DNA of 64,000 nucleotides from Aedes albopictus (taxonomy: Eukaryota > Arthropoda > Insecta > Diptera > Culicidae), in assembly GCF_035046485.1 (NCBI RefSeq), contig NC_085137.1, forward strand, positions 8,533,977-8,597,976, in the 5' to 3' direction. Below are positions 35,201 to 45,679 of this stretch, piece after piece. The first letter of the stretch is position 1, and every line of letters begins with the position of its first letter. The position numbers and the translations under genes were made by a program. The notes beneath the pieces are model-generated. The model saw only the letters and a list, made by a program, of their open reading frames with translations, did not search any database and was not told where the DNA came from.

Positions 35201-38200
35201 ACAGTAATTTCTTTAGAAATATTGCAGGGGTTTTTCCAAGGGATTTTAAAAGTTGCTTATATAGGCATTTGCCTAGTATTACTAGAATTCCTTTGGAAAT
35301 ACGTCTTCAGATTTCTCTTGGAATATTTTCAGAAGAACCTCCACATGTTTTATTAAAGGATTTCTCCAGGAATTTTAGAAAAATATCATCAATGTACTTT
35401 AACAGGAATTCCACCAAGGATCTCCCGAGTAATTTCGGTATTCCCCCAGAAAATTCTTTAAAAATTTCCCACGGGATTTCTTATAGAATTTCTCTGGGAG
35501 TTTTTCAGATATTCCGCTAGAGATTCATTCAAGGTCTCTGAGATTTCTACAGGAATTCTGCTGCAGATTAGTTCATAAATTCCGTCAGGGATTATTCAAG
35601 AAATTCCTGCTCGGTTTTTTTTTCGGAAATGTCTTCAGAGTTTCTTTCAAAAATATCTTTAGCGCCTTTTTCAGCATTTTAGGGATTAATTTGTTCTTCT
35701 TTTCCATTCTTTAGGGATATTCTTTCAGAGACTCCTGCAGGAATTGTTTCAGATACTCTTCCGGGGATTTTTCAAGAAGTTATTCCAGACACCGCACAAA
35801 AAAATCTGGACGGAAAGATTGTCCATTACAAAAAAAAAAAAAAACTCCTGGTGATACCTTTGGAGATTCCAAGAAGAAAATCTTGAAATTGTTCTTGAAG
35901 GGTTCATGGAATTCCAGGATAAATGTTCAGGAGAACACCGGACGAAACTTTTTTTGATAGCTCCTTTATTCCTATAAAAAAAAACCTCATGACCTCGGGA
36001 GGAACCCTAGAAGACATTGCAGGGAAATCAACCTGTGAAATTTACGGAGAGATTTCTGAAGAAATCCGTAGAGAAATTTCTGAAGGAAACTCTCATAAAT
36101 TTCGGCAAAAATTGCAGACGAAGGTACTGGTGTAATACTTGAAGAAACAACAAAAAATCCTGGAGATTTTCTTTAGAGAACCACCAAAGAAATTTCTAAA
36201 AAATACTTCTTTCTTTGAAGGAATCTTTGTTCCAGGAATCCCAGGAAAAATACCAAAGAATAAACACCTAAAGGATATTCTGACAATATTCCTGGAGTAA
36301 TTCCTTCAGACATTTTGAAAAATATACATGAAGGTATACAGGAACGAACTTCTGTAGCAATCCTAGAAATAATTTTCCGAAGAATCCCTGAATAATTTCC
36401 CGAAGAATCCGGAATTTCCGAAGAAACCAGTGGACTAGTTTTGGAATGAATCTTTTAACAAGTTTCTTGATAAACTCCTGAAGTAGACCTAAGGAAAGTT
36501 CCTGGACGAATCTTTGTAGGAATCCCTGGGGAAAATTAAAAAAAAACATAGACAAGATGGCATTCTAAAGGGACCACTTTTTTCATCGTTCAAAAAGTAC
36601 CTATGTTTTGAAGGGTTTTCAAGCATTGTTGATTATCGCTCAAAACTTCATTCAATTCGGTTTACTGGTTTCCGAGATATGACAATTTAAAAATTAGTTG
36701 TCTAAAAAATAGTGTTTTACGAGAAAGGTTCTAACTTCGCGCAAGATTAATCAATCGAACTGACATTAGTACCAATGATGCACATATAATAGGTTGACAA
36801 ACAGTCAAAATTTGTGAATTTTTGATGCACTCTATGAAAAGTTACAGCCTGTTAAACTTTTTATGAGAGATAAAAAAGTTGCCTATCACGAACATTTTGG
36901 CCACCCCCTGTAAATTGATTTGTATTTTTATGCGAATTTACGAGATACTTCGCAATATGTATAAAAATAACATCATATCCGAAGAACATCGTCCTTTCTC
37001 CGTACACGTATGCTATAATAACTTAAAATTGTAATTTATTCGATGCGCTTTCTTCACATACTTTTTTCAGAGCTCCTACAAGAGTTATTATTATTCTTAG
37101 GAATGATTTAGGATTTCTGCAGAAATTTCCGTTTTTTTAGGAATTTCTTGTGAATTCTTAAACAGGTTCCGTCTGGGATTTGCCAAGGAAGTTCTACCAG
37201 GATTCCTTCTGGGATTCCTTCAGAAGTTCCTCCTAGAATTCTCCCAGGTGTTACCTTATTGTTTTGTCCCATTGTCCTTTTTGGGTTTTTTTGAGATTCT
37301 TTCAAGAAATCCATCAGATATTTTTTCCAGTAGGTATTTCTTCAGAAGTTCGTTCGGGATTCCTTCAGGAACTCCTTCCAAAATGCCTGCGGGAGTTCCA
37401 TCAGGACTCCTCCAGGAATTTCATGTTCGATTCCCTTAGGAGTTTTTCCTGAGATTTCTTCGGGAATTTCATTAGGAATTCAGAGATTTATGTAGAAAAT
37501 CCTTCCGGAAATCCTCCGAAAACTTTTTCAGGTATTACTTCAATAACTACTTCCAGGATTGCTTGAAGAACTCATTCCGGGATTTCTCCGGGATTCCTCA
37601 AGAAATGCATTCTCCGGGATTTCTCCAGAAGGTTCTCCTGGAATCCTTTCGGGCACTCCTTCTGGAAACTTTTTCCGAGATTTTATTGGGAACTTGCTCT
37701 GGGATTCCTCTGGGAATGCACCAAAAAACTTTCCCGATATTTGTTAAAGATTTTTTGTCTGGGACTCTCTCAGGAACTACTTCCGAGGTTGCTTAAAAAA
37801 ACCGTCCAAGATTCCTCCGGGATATTTATTACTGAGGTCTTTCGGGAACTCCTTCTGAGATACCTCCCGGAAATCCATCAAGATTTTCTCAAGGGATTCG
37901 TTCAGGAACTCCTTATACGACTCCTCCGTGAATCCCTTCCAAAAATCTTACTGTTTTCACAAACTCCATCCATTTGCCTTCAGAAACTCTCTGGATTTTT
38001 TCTGAATTTCCTGCAGATCTTTCCGGAAGTCTTTTCTGTTCTTCCAGATGTTCCTGGGATAGAGCTCTCCAGTAGTTTTTGACGCATTCTTTTTGGAATA
38101 ACTGAAGGAATTTCTAATAAAATTGCTTTACGAGTTCCATATAAAAAACCTCCTACAATTTCTTAAGAAATTCCTCCATTAGCATTGTAAAGAAGTCCCT

Positions 38201-41200
38201 TTGTGTTTCTTCTGGGTTTCTGGCTTTTCCAAGAATTCCTTCTGAAAATCCAATAAAAACTTCTGAAGATATTCCAAAAGAAAATAGTAAGAGGAATCTC
38301 GGAAGGAATCCCTGAGTTAATCTTGAAAGAAATTCCGGATTGAAAAAAACCTAGAAGATTACTGACACTTATGAAGAATCACTTAAATTCCCAGTATTAA
38401 TCTCAAAAGGAAATTTCAGATTTGTCATTTTATGAAATCATGATCACGAATCATAATTTCATAATCTGAGGAACTAATATCATGAATCGTTGCAACCATA
38501 TTTATGAGCTTGAACTCATGAAAATTATCAGGCGTTACGCGCACTCCGCACACCTGTCAAAACGTGGTATATCAGTGTGTGGTATTGTTGGTGATTGGTA
38601 GAAAAAATGAAGAAAGCCATAATTTTAATTGAAATATAGTTTTAAATACGATAATTGTGTCACTTTTTTGTGTTATTAACGTTCTAGTGTGTTCTTCGTG
38701 AAACTCAAAGAAACTGGTAAGTAAAATGTACCGAAAATGGTTTCTTGCGTTGTTTTTACTACGTTTGTTTGTTCCAGTTCCGGCGCCGTCAAACGACACC
38801 AGCCCCATCCCGACTGCATAGTTTCGGCTGCATAAAAAACGACGCAGGCACCGTCCCGGCAGTCAGAGATGGTATTTCACCGTAGCGATTCACTGCGGCG
38901 TCAGTTTATCGACCACACTGGGGATAGGAACATTTTTCACCACACCAAGAAGCCAGTTTCTCTTGTTTTGGGTGGTGGGTAGACCAAGCGCTAGTGCGTG
39001 CTCTTGCTCGTTCGCCTTGGATCGAGTGTGCACGCAGAACTCGATGTACACAGCGCAACGAGTAACTTTCACGCAGCGACCGAAAAGACAAAAGAATTTT
39101 CACGCAGATTTGTGTAACACTGGATCAACACAAAAAATGTGCTGATCCGGTGTTACACAAATCTGCGTGAAAATTCTTTTGTCTTTTCAGTCGCTGCGTG
39201 AAAGTTACTCGTGTGCTGTGTTGTTTCATTTAAGGGTGCATGGTGTCACCGGGGCGAGAACTCTCCGGTGTTTCACCGCAGCGCGCACTCTGGCGCAAAA
39301 ACCTCACTGGAGCGCGCGCCCGCACGGAAAGATCGATGTACACAGAGCAAGGAGTAACTTTCACGCAGCGATCGAAAAGACAAAAGATTTCATGCAAACT
39401 TGTGTGAAAATTCACGCAAATTTGTGTAAACCCGGATCAGCACATTTTTTGTGCTGATCCAGTCGCACGCAAATATGAGTGAAAAATCCTTTGTCTTTTC
39501 GCAAGTTACTCATTCGCTGTGTACTTTCGTTTTAGGGTGCGGGTGATTTTTTACACTTTCACCGGAGAGAATTTTAAATCGCTCTCGCCGCACTGTTGTG
39601 TGGCCTAGTGCTCAGGGAGCTAAGAGATTTATTTCTACCCACCAAGCTTGCGCGCATCCGAATCGCAGTGGTGGATCCATATATAAGAGACGGGCTCCTG
39701 TTGAGATACACAGCGTGAGTGGTGTATTTTCTATTTCTCTTTCCTACACTGAGGATATGGACATCTCTGCCGGCAGTATCCGATTCTATTCCTGTACCGG
39801 CTCCGTTTAGCGACGCGTGAGTAAAAAAGCGTGTTGAAATTTCTTCCTAATGATTGAAAAAATAATTTCTAAGTAACATCTGACTGCACGCCATCATTCT
39901 CATTCCAGCTCAACCGGCTCATCGCCCCGGATCCGTTCGATCCTGTTACAGCTTCGTTCCTGTTCCGGTCAAATGACACCAGCACCATCCCAATCGCATC
40001 TTTCTGTGCTATTGAAAATTCTTCATAGTAATTACTATAGAAACACATTTTACTTTTGGGTCATCATTAAATCACCTCAGAAATGGCTGCAAATGTTTTT
40101 AATTAAATACACCAGACTAATAAGCGATGCGCACCCGAAACCATGATTCGAAACCTCCAAAACATGATTTAGCTTCATGGTCCTAGATAATCTGTCAGAT
40201 TCATAAGCGATGCGCACCAGAAAACAATGTTTCGAAATCTCAATAACATGATTTAGCTTCATGGTCCTCAGATTCATAAGCGATGCGCACCCGAAACCAT
40301 GATTCAAAATATCAAAATTATGATTTATCTTTAAGATTTCAGGAAAAACGTAACGCAATGGTAGCGTTACGAGACAATGGATCATACTATCATGATTATA
40401 AATCATGGTGTATTTTTATAAAACGAAAATGTACTAGGCTCATGAAATCATGAGTCGTTTTTATGATTTTTGGGAGCAGAATTTTACCCGTGAGGAATTT
40501 AGTAATAAATTTCTAGAGACATCATGGCAGGAATACCTAAAGAAAAGATGGAATTTCCGAAAGAGTTTATGGAGGAATCTCAGAGTGAATTCCTAGAGAC
40601 GGAAGCAATTCTGGACATCTTAGAAAAATCTCGCGTTCAGTATCATACAAGCGTATCTACAATGGTCGATTTCTCTTCATCGATTTTCTCTTCGGATTAT
40701 TCCGGGGAATACGACCAATATTTGGATGATCTCTAGGTGTAATTCGGTAAATGACGACTACGACTAGCTTCTAAAACAACAAAAACAACCGAAAATGATT
40801 TGCCGGTCAAGTTATTGAACAAAAAGATAATCGATGAAGTGAAATCGATCATTGTAGATACGCCCGTATGATACTAAGCGCGAGAAATGTCACAACCACG
40901 GAAGAAATTCGTGGGGAAATCCCAGAAAGAGCTCCTGGTGGGATGCAACCAACAAGTCATAAATCAGCACAATCAAGCAAATCACACATTTTGAACTCAA
41001 TCAACCACTCATGGGTAGTTGACGAAATTTTTCCAAGTCCGAATCGTAAACAACTAGGCCACGGAATTTCAAACTGTCAAATTTCCCTCAGCAACCGCGG
41101 CATGCAGTGTCACATTCATCTACTCACCGGTAACAATGGCCAATCGACCGCCGACAGATATCCTTGTTCGCTTTTCATCTCCACATGAACGTTGGCCACG

Positions 41201-42123
41201 AAGCTGTCCTGTGAATCTATCCTCAGGATAAAAATATACAGTCCATCTTTGGTGATGGTGAAAATCGATTGCGGTTCATTCTTTCCCTAAAAACGTAGTA
41301 AATGTTTTAATGTGTGAATTGTTCCAAAAAAATACCCCAAACTTCATTACAGTCTCCCGCCGAGATTTGCTGATCATCTTCTGTCCGGGTTCCTTCAGCT
41401 TCAGCTCCGGGAGTACAATGTGTCCTCCCCGGGTGCAGTGCTCATCGATCAGACCGGACTCCACCTTGGATTGGTTCGGCGTCATGAAGAACGCCTCGTA
41501 CTGCGTGTTGTACGACTGTATGAAAGATAAATGAAAAAAGCTTGATTGTTGAAACCGGAGATGGTTTGGGCTCACCATTCTGACATATTCCTCCCAGCAT
41601 TTGTACTCTATCAGCGCCCAGGAGATTTTTAGCTTAACCGATTCCTTCGACTGTTCGTATGGTTCACAAGTGACTGAAACGGGAAATTCAATTATGGTTG
41701 AGCATATTCTAAGTGACATGAACAACAACAAACTCACTCTGAGTGTAGATTTTGAATCCCTCGTAGACCGATTTCGGAATAGGCATGTACGGCATTTCCT
41801 AGAATTGAAACATCAATAAAATCAATCAAAAAGTCGCAAAACGATGACAGCAATGAGTCAACCGCAGAGCCGGCTGCGCAAACGGAACAAGATAAGTGCT
41901 CATCACATTCAAACTATATTGACCCGAGCAGCGGAGATTTTTTTGCAGACGTAGCCAAACACACAGTGCAGTGATTTTTCGTTTCGCGTTCTTCCATTCA
42001 CTCCACCAGTGGCCAACTTACCGAACTCAACTGAAAGTCCCATTTTCCCTGCTCCGGGAAGGCCACCAGCAGGCCAAAGAAGGAACAGAACCAGCAAAAG
42101 GCGAACAATTTTGATTCTTTCAT
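28981..42123 (-). CDS. TMEM87A: Transmembrane protein 87 (TMEM87A/B-like), complete
   Basis: Nine coding exons with GT-AG borders join in frame to 523 residues: 42123-42022, 41798-41738, 41673-41576, 41515-41351, 41286-41128, 30153-29870, 29810-29601, 29536-29265, 29201-28981. The start gives a signal peptide ([20 protein letters not shown]) and then PEQGKW. Residues about 25-195 form the luminal domain. Seven membrane helices follow, with family hallmarks [66 protein letters not shown] and MILWRP. The cytosolic tail carries [12 protein letters not shown] and LDSDEE, as in the human proteins. TMEM87 proteins are Golgi-localised GOST-family (LU7TM) proteins linked to endosome-to-Golgi traffic; ion-channel and mechanosensing roles have also been proposed. 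The luminal part is somewhat shorter than in human. An 11-kb intron separates the luminal and membrane domains. Confidence 0.93.
29265..29536 (-). CDS. TMEM87A: TMEM87 exon 8: last membrane helices
   Basis: Acceptor TATTCACAG, donor GTGAGC. It encodes [44 protein letters not shown] and an acidic stretch NPEDEDDG. Confidence 0.92.
29601..29810 (-). CDS. TMEM87A: TMEM87 exon 7: middle membrane helices
   Basis: Acceptor TTTCATTAG, donor GTTCGT (a weaker site). It encodes [19 protein letters not shown] and [18 protein letters not shown]. Confidence 0.92.
29870..30153 (-). CDS. TMEM87A: TMEM87 exon 6: first membrane helices
   Basis: Acceptor TAACCACAG, donor GTGAGT. It starts in phase 0 with [13 protein letters not shown] and includes [19 protein letters not shown] and [12 protein letters not shown]. 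Confidence 0.93.
30332..31011. mobile_element. MITE copy 1, CACTAGTTTACA ends
   Basis: It begins CACTAGTTTACAGCATTTTT and ends TTTTGTAAACTTGTG. Its length, ends and internal order (TTGAACTCGGTAAGC, GATGATCATTTTTG, ACAGTAGAGCGGA, GGTCGTTGACAGAAGTTCAC) are shared with 34319-34991. AT-rich and non-coding, inside the large TMEM87 intron. Confidence 0.75.
31070..34300. repeat. Degenerate 12-bp repeat in the TMEM87 intron, two orientations
   Basis: Units read TTCCTTCAGAAATT-like from 31070 to about 32560 and GGAATTTCTGGA-like from about 32740 to 34300. The orientation change near 32.6 kb is head to head. Frames of up to 161 codons here are repeat translations. Confidence 0.7.
34319..34991. mobile_element. 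MITE copy 2, CACTAGTTTACA ends
   Basis: It begins CACTAGTTTACAGC and ends TGTAAACTAGT, so the terminal inverted repeat is better kept than in copy 1. It is inserted in the 12-bp repeat. Confidence 0.75.
35000..38350. repeat. Degenerate 12-bp repeat, several orientation changes
   Basis: Inverse units (TTCCTTCAGGAATT) at about 35000-35800, forward units at about 35850-36560, an unrelated half-element at 36575-36913, then inverse units again at about 37080-38270. No gene is supported. Confidence 0.7.
36575..36913. mobile_element. Half copy of a CAGGGGATGGCCAAAATG TIR element
   Basis: It matches the right half of the complete element at 54224-55147: TTCAAAAAGTACCTATGTTTT, TTTCCGAGATATGACA, ACCAATGATGCACATATAAT, CACTCTATGAAAAGTTACAG and the end CATTTTGGCCACCCCCTG. 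The left half is missing. Confidence 0.75.
39043..39222. repeat. Large hairpin
   Basis: Arms of about 85 bp (CGAGTAACTTTCACGCAGCG, AAGACAAAAGAATTTTCACG, CAGATTTGTGTAACAC and inverse) meet at a short loop with CACAAAAAATGTG. Few mismatches separate the arms. Confidence 0.75.
39334..39525. repeat. Second hairpin of the same family
   Basis: It shares GTAACTTTCACGCAGCGA, AAAGACAAAAGA and GGATCAGCACA with the hairpin at 39043-39222, but its arms are more diverged. The centre GGATCAGCACA...TGTGCTGATCC is perfect. Confidence 0.65.
39680..39687 (+). promoter_or_regulatory. TATA-box-like sequence in the 38.4-40.5 kb insertion
   Basis: TATATAAG is followed about 70 bp downstream by an 18-codon ORF that starts ATGGACATCTCTGCCGGC and ends just before a GTGAGT. 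This resembles a promoter with a first exon, possibly of the element itself. No transcript evidence is available. Confidence 0.3.
40110..40325. repeat. Three tandem units of about 70-87 bp
   Basis: AAGCGATGCGCACC begins each unit near 40119, 40206 and 40276, followed by AACATGATTTAGCTTCATGG. The units differ by small insertions. Confidence 0.8.
40490..40640 (+). repeat. Short block of the 12-bp repeat
   Basis: GGAATTTAGT, GGAATACC and GGAATCTCAGAG-type units follow the 2-kb insertion. The rest up to the TMEM87 exon at 41128 holds nothing recognised. Confidence 0.5.
41128..41286 (-). CDS. TMEM87A: TMEM87 exon 5: end of luminal domain
   Basis: Acceptor GTTTTTAG, donor GTGAGT. In phase 0 it encodes [37 protein letters not shown] and PLLP, which runs directly into the first helix in exon 6. 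Confidence 0.9.
41351..41515 (-). CDS. TMEM87A: TMEM87 exon 4: luminal domain
   Basis: Acceptor TTTCATACAG, donor GTAATG. It encodes [32 protein letters not shown] and SKSRRET in phase 0. Confidence 0.9.
41576..41673 (-). CDS. TMEM87A: TMEM87 exon 3: luminal domain
   Basis: Acceptor CCCGTTTCAG, donor GTGAGC. It encodes [18 protein letters not shown] and [14 protein letters not shown]. Confidence 0.9.
41738..41798 (-). CDS. TMEM87A: TMEM87 exon 2: luminal domain, short
   Basis: Acceptor CAATTCTAG, donor GTGAGT. It encodes [20 protein letters not shown] and leaves one base that completes an Ile codon in exon 3. Confidence 0.85.
42022..42123 (-). CDS. TMEM87A: TMEM87 exon 1: start and signal peptide
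   Basis: ATG at 42123 opens a 34-codon exon with a hydrophobic signal sequence, then [13 protein letters not shown], and ends at a GTAAGT donor. A good signal peptide and exact phase support this start. Confidence 0.87.
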
Positions 42124-42950
42124 GGCTCGTCACAAAAATCTATATAGTTTCGAGAGGAAGAGAAAAATACTAGACGTTTTGTCAGTCTTCTTTGCGAGGT
42201 GTTTGACAGGCAGCCAAACATTCGATCTAACAGTCACTCATACAGAGGGAGGTAGGATTTGTGGTATGGTAAAAGTTGTGGTGAAGGTACGCTGTTTGAG
42301 TGTCGAGAGGATAAGGGTAATTGGACACCTAGTAGTGAGTAGCAAAAGTTCGAGCAGGGTTGAAGTCAAGGAATGGTATTTTGTACGTATAAATACGAGT
42401 TTGCTAATATTGATGCCCGATTTTTTTTAATTGAATTAAAAAAAAATCTATCTTGATTATATATACAAATCATTAAAATAGGAAAGAAACAAAACACTGA
42501 GCATACGGGTAGTGCGCAGATCGCAAGTAATTTCTTGGGCTTTCTCGCTGCGTGAGGAATCCAGTCAAGGAATCGCTCAAGAAATCAGCAAGCGCCACTT
42601 CATTCCTAATCCTAGTAAGCAGCTGAAACGAGACGTCAAATCGAAAGGGGCTGGCTGTGTTAAATTTCTTGACCATTCCGGTCACGGAAAAAAAATACAC
42701 TGAACTAATTATTGAGCGATTCCGTTTGAAGTGCATACCGCGCATTACATATGTAGGTGCTTTCAGGCCATGGTTGGTTTAGAACGTAGCAAGTGCCCCG
42801 TCTTCCGTCTTTCTGTTTTAATTGGTGCCCTGTGGTCGTACTCTAGCCTTCTATTGAACAAGTAACCGCGGGAAGAGGATCGTGGTTATGTCGCTGTCGT
42901 GGCGTAGGACTACTGGGTTCGATCAGAGCCCGTGGATGAAAAAAAAGAAG
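42124..42950. other. Upstream region of TMEM87
   Basis: The TMEM87 promoter should lie here, on the - strand. No TATA box at a convincing distance was found. The region around 42500-42700 has open frames on both strands without recognisable motifs. Near 42880-42945 a GGTTCGATC follows a tRNA-like run, possibly a decayed SINE head. Confidence 0.35.
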
Positions 42951-42954
42951 CCAG

Positions 42955-43115
42955 TTGAGCATATTATTCCCATTACTCGAAGAAAAGAGGATACTCTATA
43001 CGCAAGAAAGTCAAGGAAATTACAGAAATTATAAGTTTCCGGATCGAACGAAAATAGAGCCCGGCACACTCAGCATGATCTTATTATGTATCTGTGCGCT
43101 TAACGCATCGGTCCT
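42955..43115 (-). mobile_element. Decayed tRNA-derived SINE copy
   Basis: It matches the SINE at 24592-24840 over GATACTCTATRC, AGAAAGTCAAGGAAAT, CACACTCAGCATGATC and CTGTGCGCTTAACGC, in the same order. Both promoter boxes are damaged. Confidence 0.6.
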
Positions 43116-43506
43116 ACGAATATTATTAATTCCATATACATTAGAAAATGCACATAGTTTCGCCTTAACAGCCATGAATTCTTCTGTCAAATTAGATTTG
43201 ATTGCAATTGAATCGTAGTTAAGACATTTTTTATTATGGTCATATTTCCTCAGTACACGATCGTGGACGGACAAACTAATCCTTATTTGAAAGCTCTTTA
43301 GATGTACTTCCTGATAAGGGTATCCTCAGCTGCACCTTTTTGCCCCTAAAAAAGATATTTATCCCTAGAAGTCGATGAAAAAATCATAAATTTTTCTATA
43401 ACTCGTCTCGTTTAATTCTTACAGCTTTGATGTCTTCGGCAAAGTTGCGTATTTTATTGATACATACAACTTTGTAGAACATTTTATGAGTCTAAAAATT
43501 CATCAA

Positions 43507-43695
43507 TTTTTTTTTTTATTTATATCTGTATTAACGAGATTTTTAGCCCTAGGCTAGTTCATCTCGGGACCCACGCTTTACTTCCCTTCCGAAGGAAGAA
43601 CCCACCATTTGTGAGTTTGTCGGGAGTGGGATTCGATCCCGGGTCCTCGGCGTGATAGTCAAGTGTTCTAACCATCACACCAGGTCCGCTCCACG
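43507..43695 (-). mobile_element. Complete tRNA-derived SINE with target duplication
   Basis: On the - strand it has the tRNA-like head TGGTGTGATGGTTAGAACAC (A-box region) and GGGATCGAATCCC (B-box), a body with CGTGGGTCCCGAGATGAAC, and an A-rich tail. A 12-bp duplication AAAATTCATCAA flanks it (43495-43506 and 43696-43707). Truncated relatives lie at about 18430-18522 and 27001-27060. Confidence 0.88.
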
Positions 43696-43707
43696 AAAAT
43701 TCATCAA

Positions 43708-45030
43708 ATGTAGGTTTGTGTTTTTGGGTTTAACTTTCAAACACAGGCCACTATTACCATTGGTGTGAAAAAATACAACATTGAAGTCTTCAGAAAAGTC
43801 GTTTGGATTCAAAAAAATTTACAACTCTGCCGAAGACGTCATTCCTCTATCTCAACAATTAAAAAGAAATGTATCTCACTTTAAGGGGGATTGATCCGAA
43901 AACTCTAACTGTCAAAAGATGGCGCTGGTAATTCCAGTCAACTTTGCTGAAGACACCATTGCTCTATCCTCAATCCTACGAGCTATTAATTAAGAGCGTG
44001 AAAATGGGAAAATAAACCATTGCGGAATGCTTTTTTTTATTTCTTTGTATTTGTGAATTTTAACTTAATGCTAATTCTTCACACTGCGTAATGCTTTGTG
44101 TCGTATTCAAACATAGCCACTTTAAAGCGGACACACATTATTTACTATTTCCCGACCGACTTGAAGATCGAACACGATGTCGACCGTTCATCACAACAGT
44201 AGTCACAAAACTGAAGCATAATTTCCAACTCAATGACATTTAGCCGTTCCATTTTCTATTGTGTTCCTCGAAAAGTCACAGCCCTAGCTGTCATGTGTAT
44301 ACTGTAATTCAAATTTACTCAAAGTCTGCACAACCCAAATCTATTCACTACACTTTGATTGGTACGTATATACCCTAAAAGAGCAGTCAGTTAAAAAAAA
44401 GAAAGTTAATCTCAGATTGAATATTAACAGATAGAGATAGACTCATGGATAGACTATAAACATTTCCACATCAGTATACCTAAAATACAAAAATATCCTA
44501 GTCGCAGGATGTCGAAACAATCTTCTGCGATTTCAAAAAAAAAAAATAGTTAATTATCGTGCATAAGGTGTCAGCCTATGAACCCATTTGTCATCATGAA
44601 CCTCAACCTTATAACCCAACGAACAGCCCATAGATCTTCAACCTAAGGATCTGATATCGTGAATGAGAGAGAACCAAAAAAATACGCGATTCAATACAGA
44701 AATAATGACTCAAAAGAAGAGTATTTTTTTATTTTTTTTTTTATTAAATAACGGAGTATTTTTTTCCATAATTGGTTTTTATACACAGTCAGATTGAGAA
44801 TCAAGTTATTTCCTGTTTTTTTTTCATTGTGGAAAATTTGGAAACAATTTTTCAAATATCATAATTTTTCGGAAATTTGTTTTAAACTGATAAAAGTAAT
44901 GCTTTCCCGGGATATTCGGGAAACCCGGAATTCAAAAATAGTTTTCCCGGGATTCGGAAATCCCGGGAAATTTCATTTCCTAAATCCAACTAATTCCACT
45001 CCTAAATTCCTAAAAAAATGCTGAGAAACA
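43708..45030. other. Non-coding stretch
   Basis: Words such as AACTTTGCTGAAGAC and CTGCCGAAGACGTC near 43810-43960 recall the 141-bp tandem unit at 45.7 kb, so old scattered copies may be present. Otherwise nothing was recognised. Confidence 0.35.
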
Positions 45031-45540
45031 GATTGTGGAGTAATTTATGCACGAATTTCTGAGAGAATCTTAGAGAAATTTTTGAAGCATCACCGGGCAA
45101 ATTAATAAAATAATCCCTGAAGAAAAGACTGAATAAACTCTACACAATCTCTGGAAGAATTTCTTTAGAAACCTCAGCAGAAACTTTTAGAAGAATATCT
45201 GAAAAAAAAAGTCCCTAACAAATCACTTAAGAAACCTCTGGAGAAATTATAACAATGATTCCTGAAAGAGTTCCTGAATATAAAAACCAAAAGAAATTTC
45301 CAAAGGAATCTTCAAATCTCTGTGAAAAAATCAATTCCAGTTGCTTCTTATGGAAACATATTTGGAAGAACTGTTTAATAAATTGTTGGTCAATTCCTTG
45401 AAGAATTCCTGAATAAATCCCAAAGAAAAACTCCCCGAGGATATTCCTATGTAAATGTTTAATGGCATGCATGTATGCACATATTTCTATCATTGATAAA
45501 ATTACCTAAATGATCTTTGATGGAATCCCATGAAGAATAC
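45030..45540 (+). repeat. Degenerate 12-bp repeat block
   Basis: Forward GGAATTTCTGGAG-like units. They continue at 47590-47960 on the other side of the TIR element, showing that the element inserted into the repeat. Confidence 0.65.
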
Positions 45541-45679
45541 TGTTTAGACTCCTACTGCACGGCTTCCGTCTACACGGTCACCTATTCCATGGATTCCTAT
45601 TACACGGCAGTCCGAGTTGTGGGAATCCCAGAGCTTATGGGATTCCGCCTAACTGTGGGTGTGAACGAATATCTCTGGC

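Larger units (their letters stand above)
38400..40490. mobile_element. Unclassified 2-kb insertion with hairpins and tandem units
   Basis: The 12-bp repeat stops near 38400 and resumes near 40490. Between them lie ATGAAATCATGATCACG-type sequence at the left and TCATGAAATCATGAGTCG at the right, two large hairpins (39043-39222 and 39334-39525), two diverged copies of a CGACACCAGCCCCATCCC / TGACACCAGCACCATCCC segment (38795 and 39970), and a tandem unit at 40110-40325. There is no transposase. Boundaries are approximate. Confidence 0.45.
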
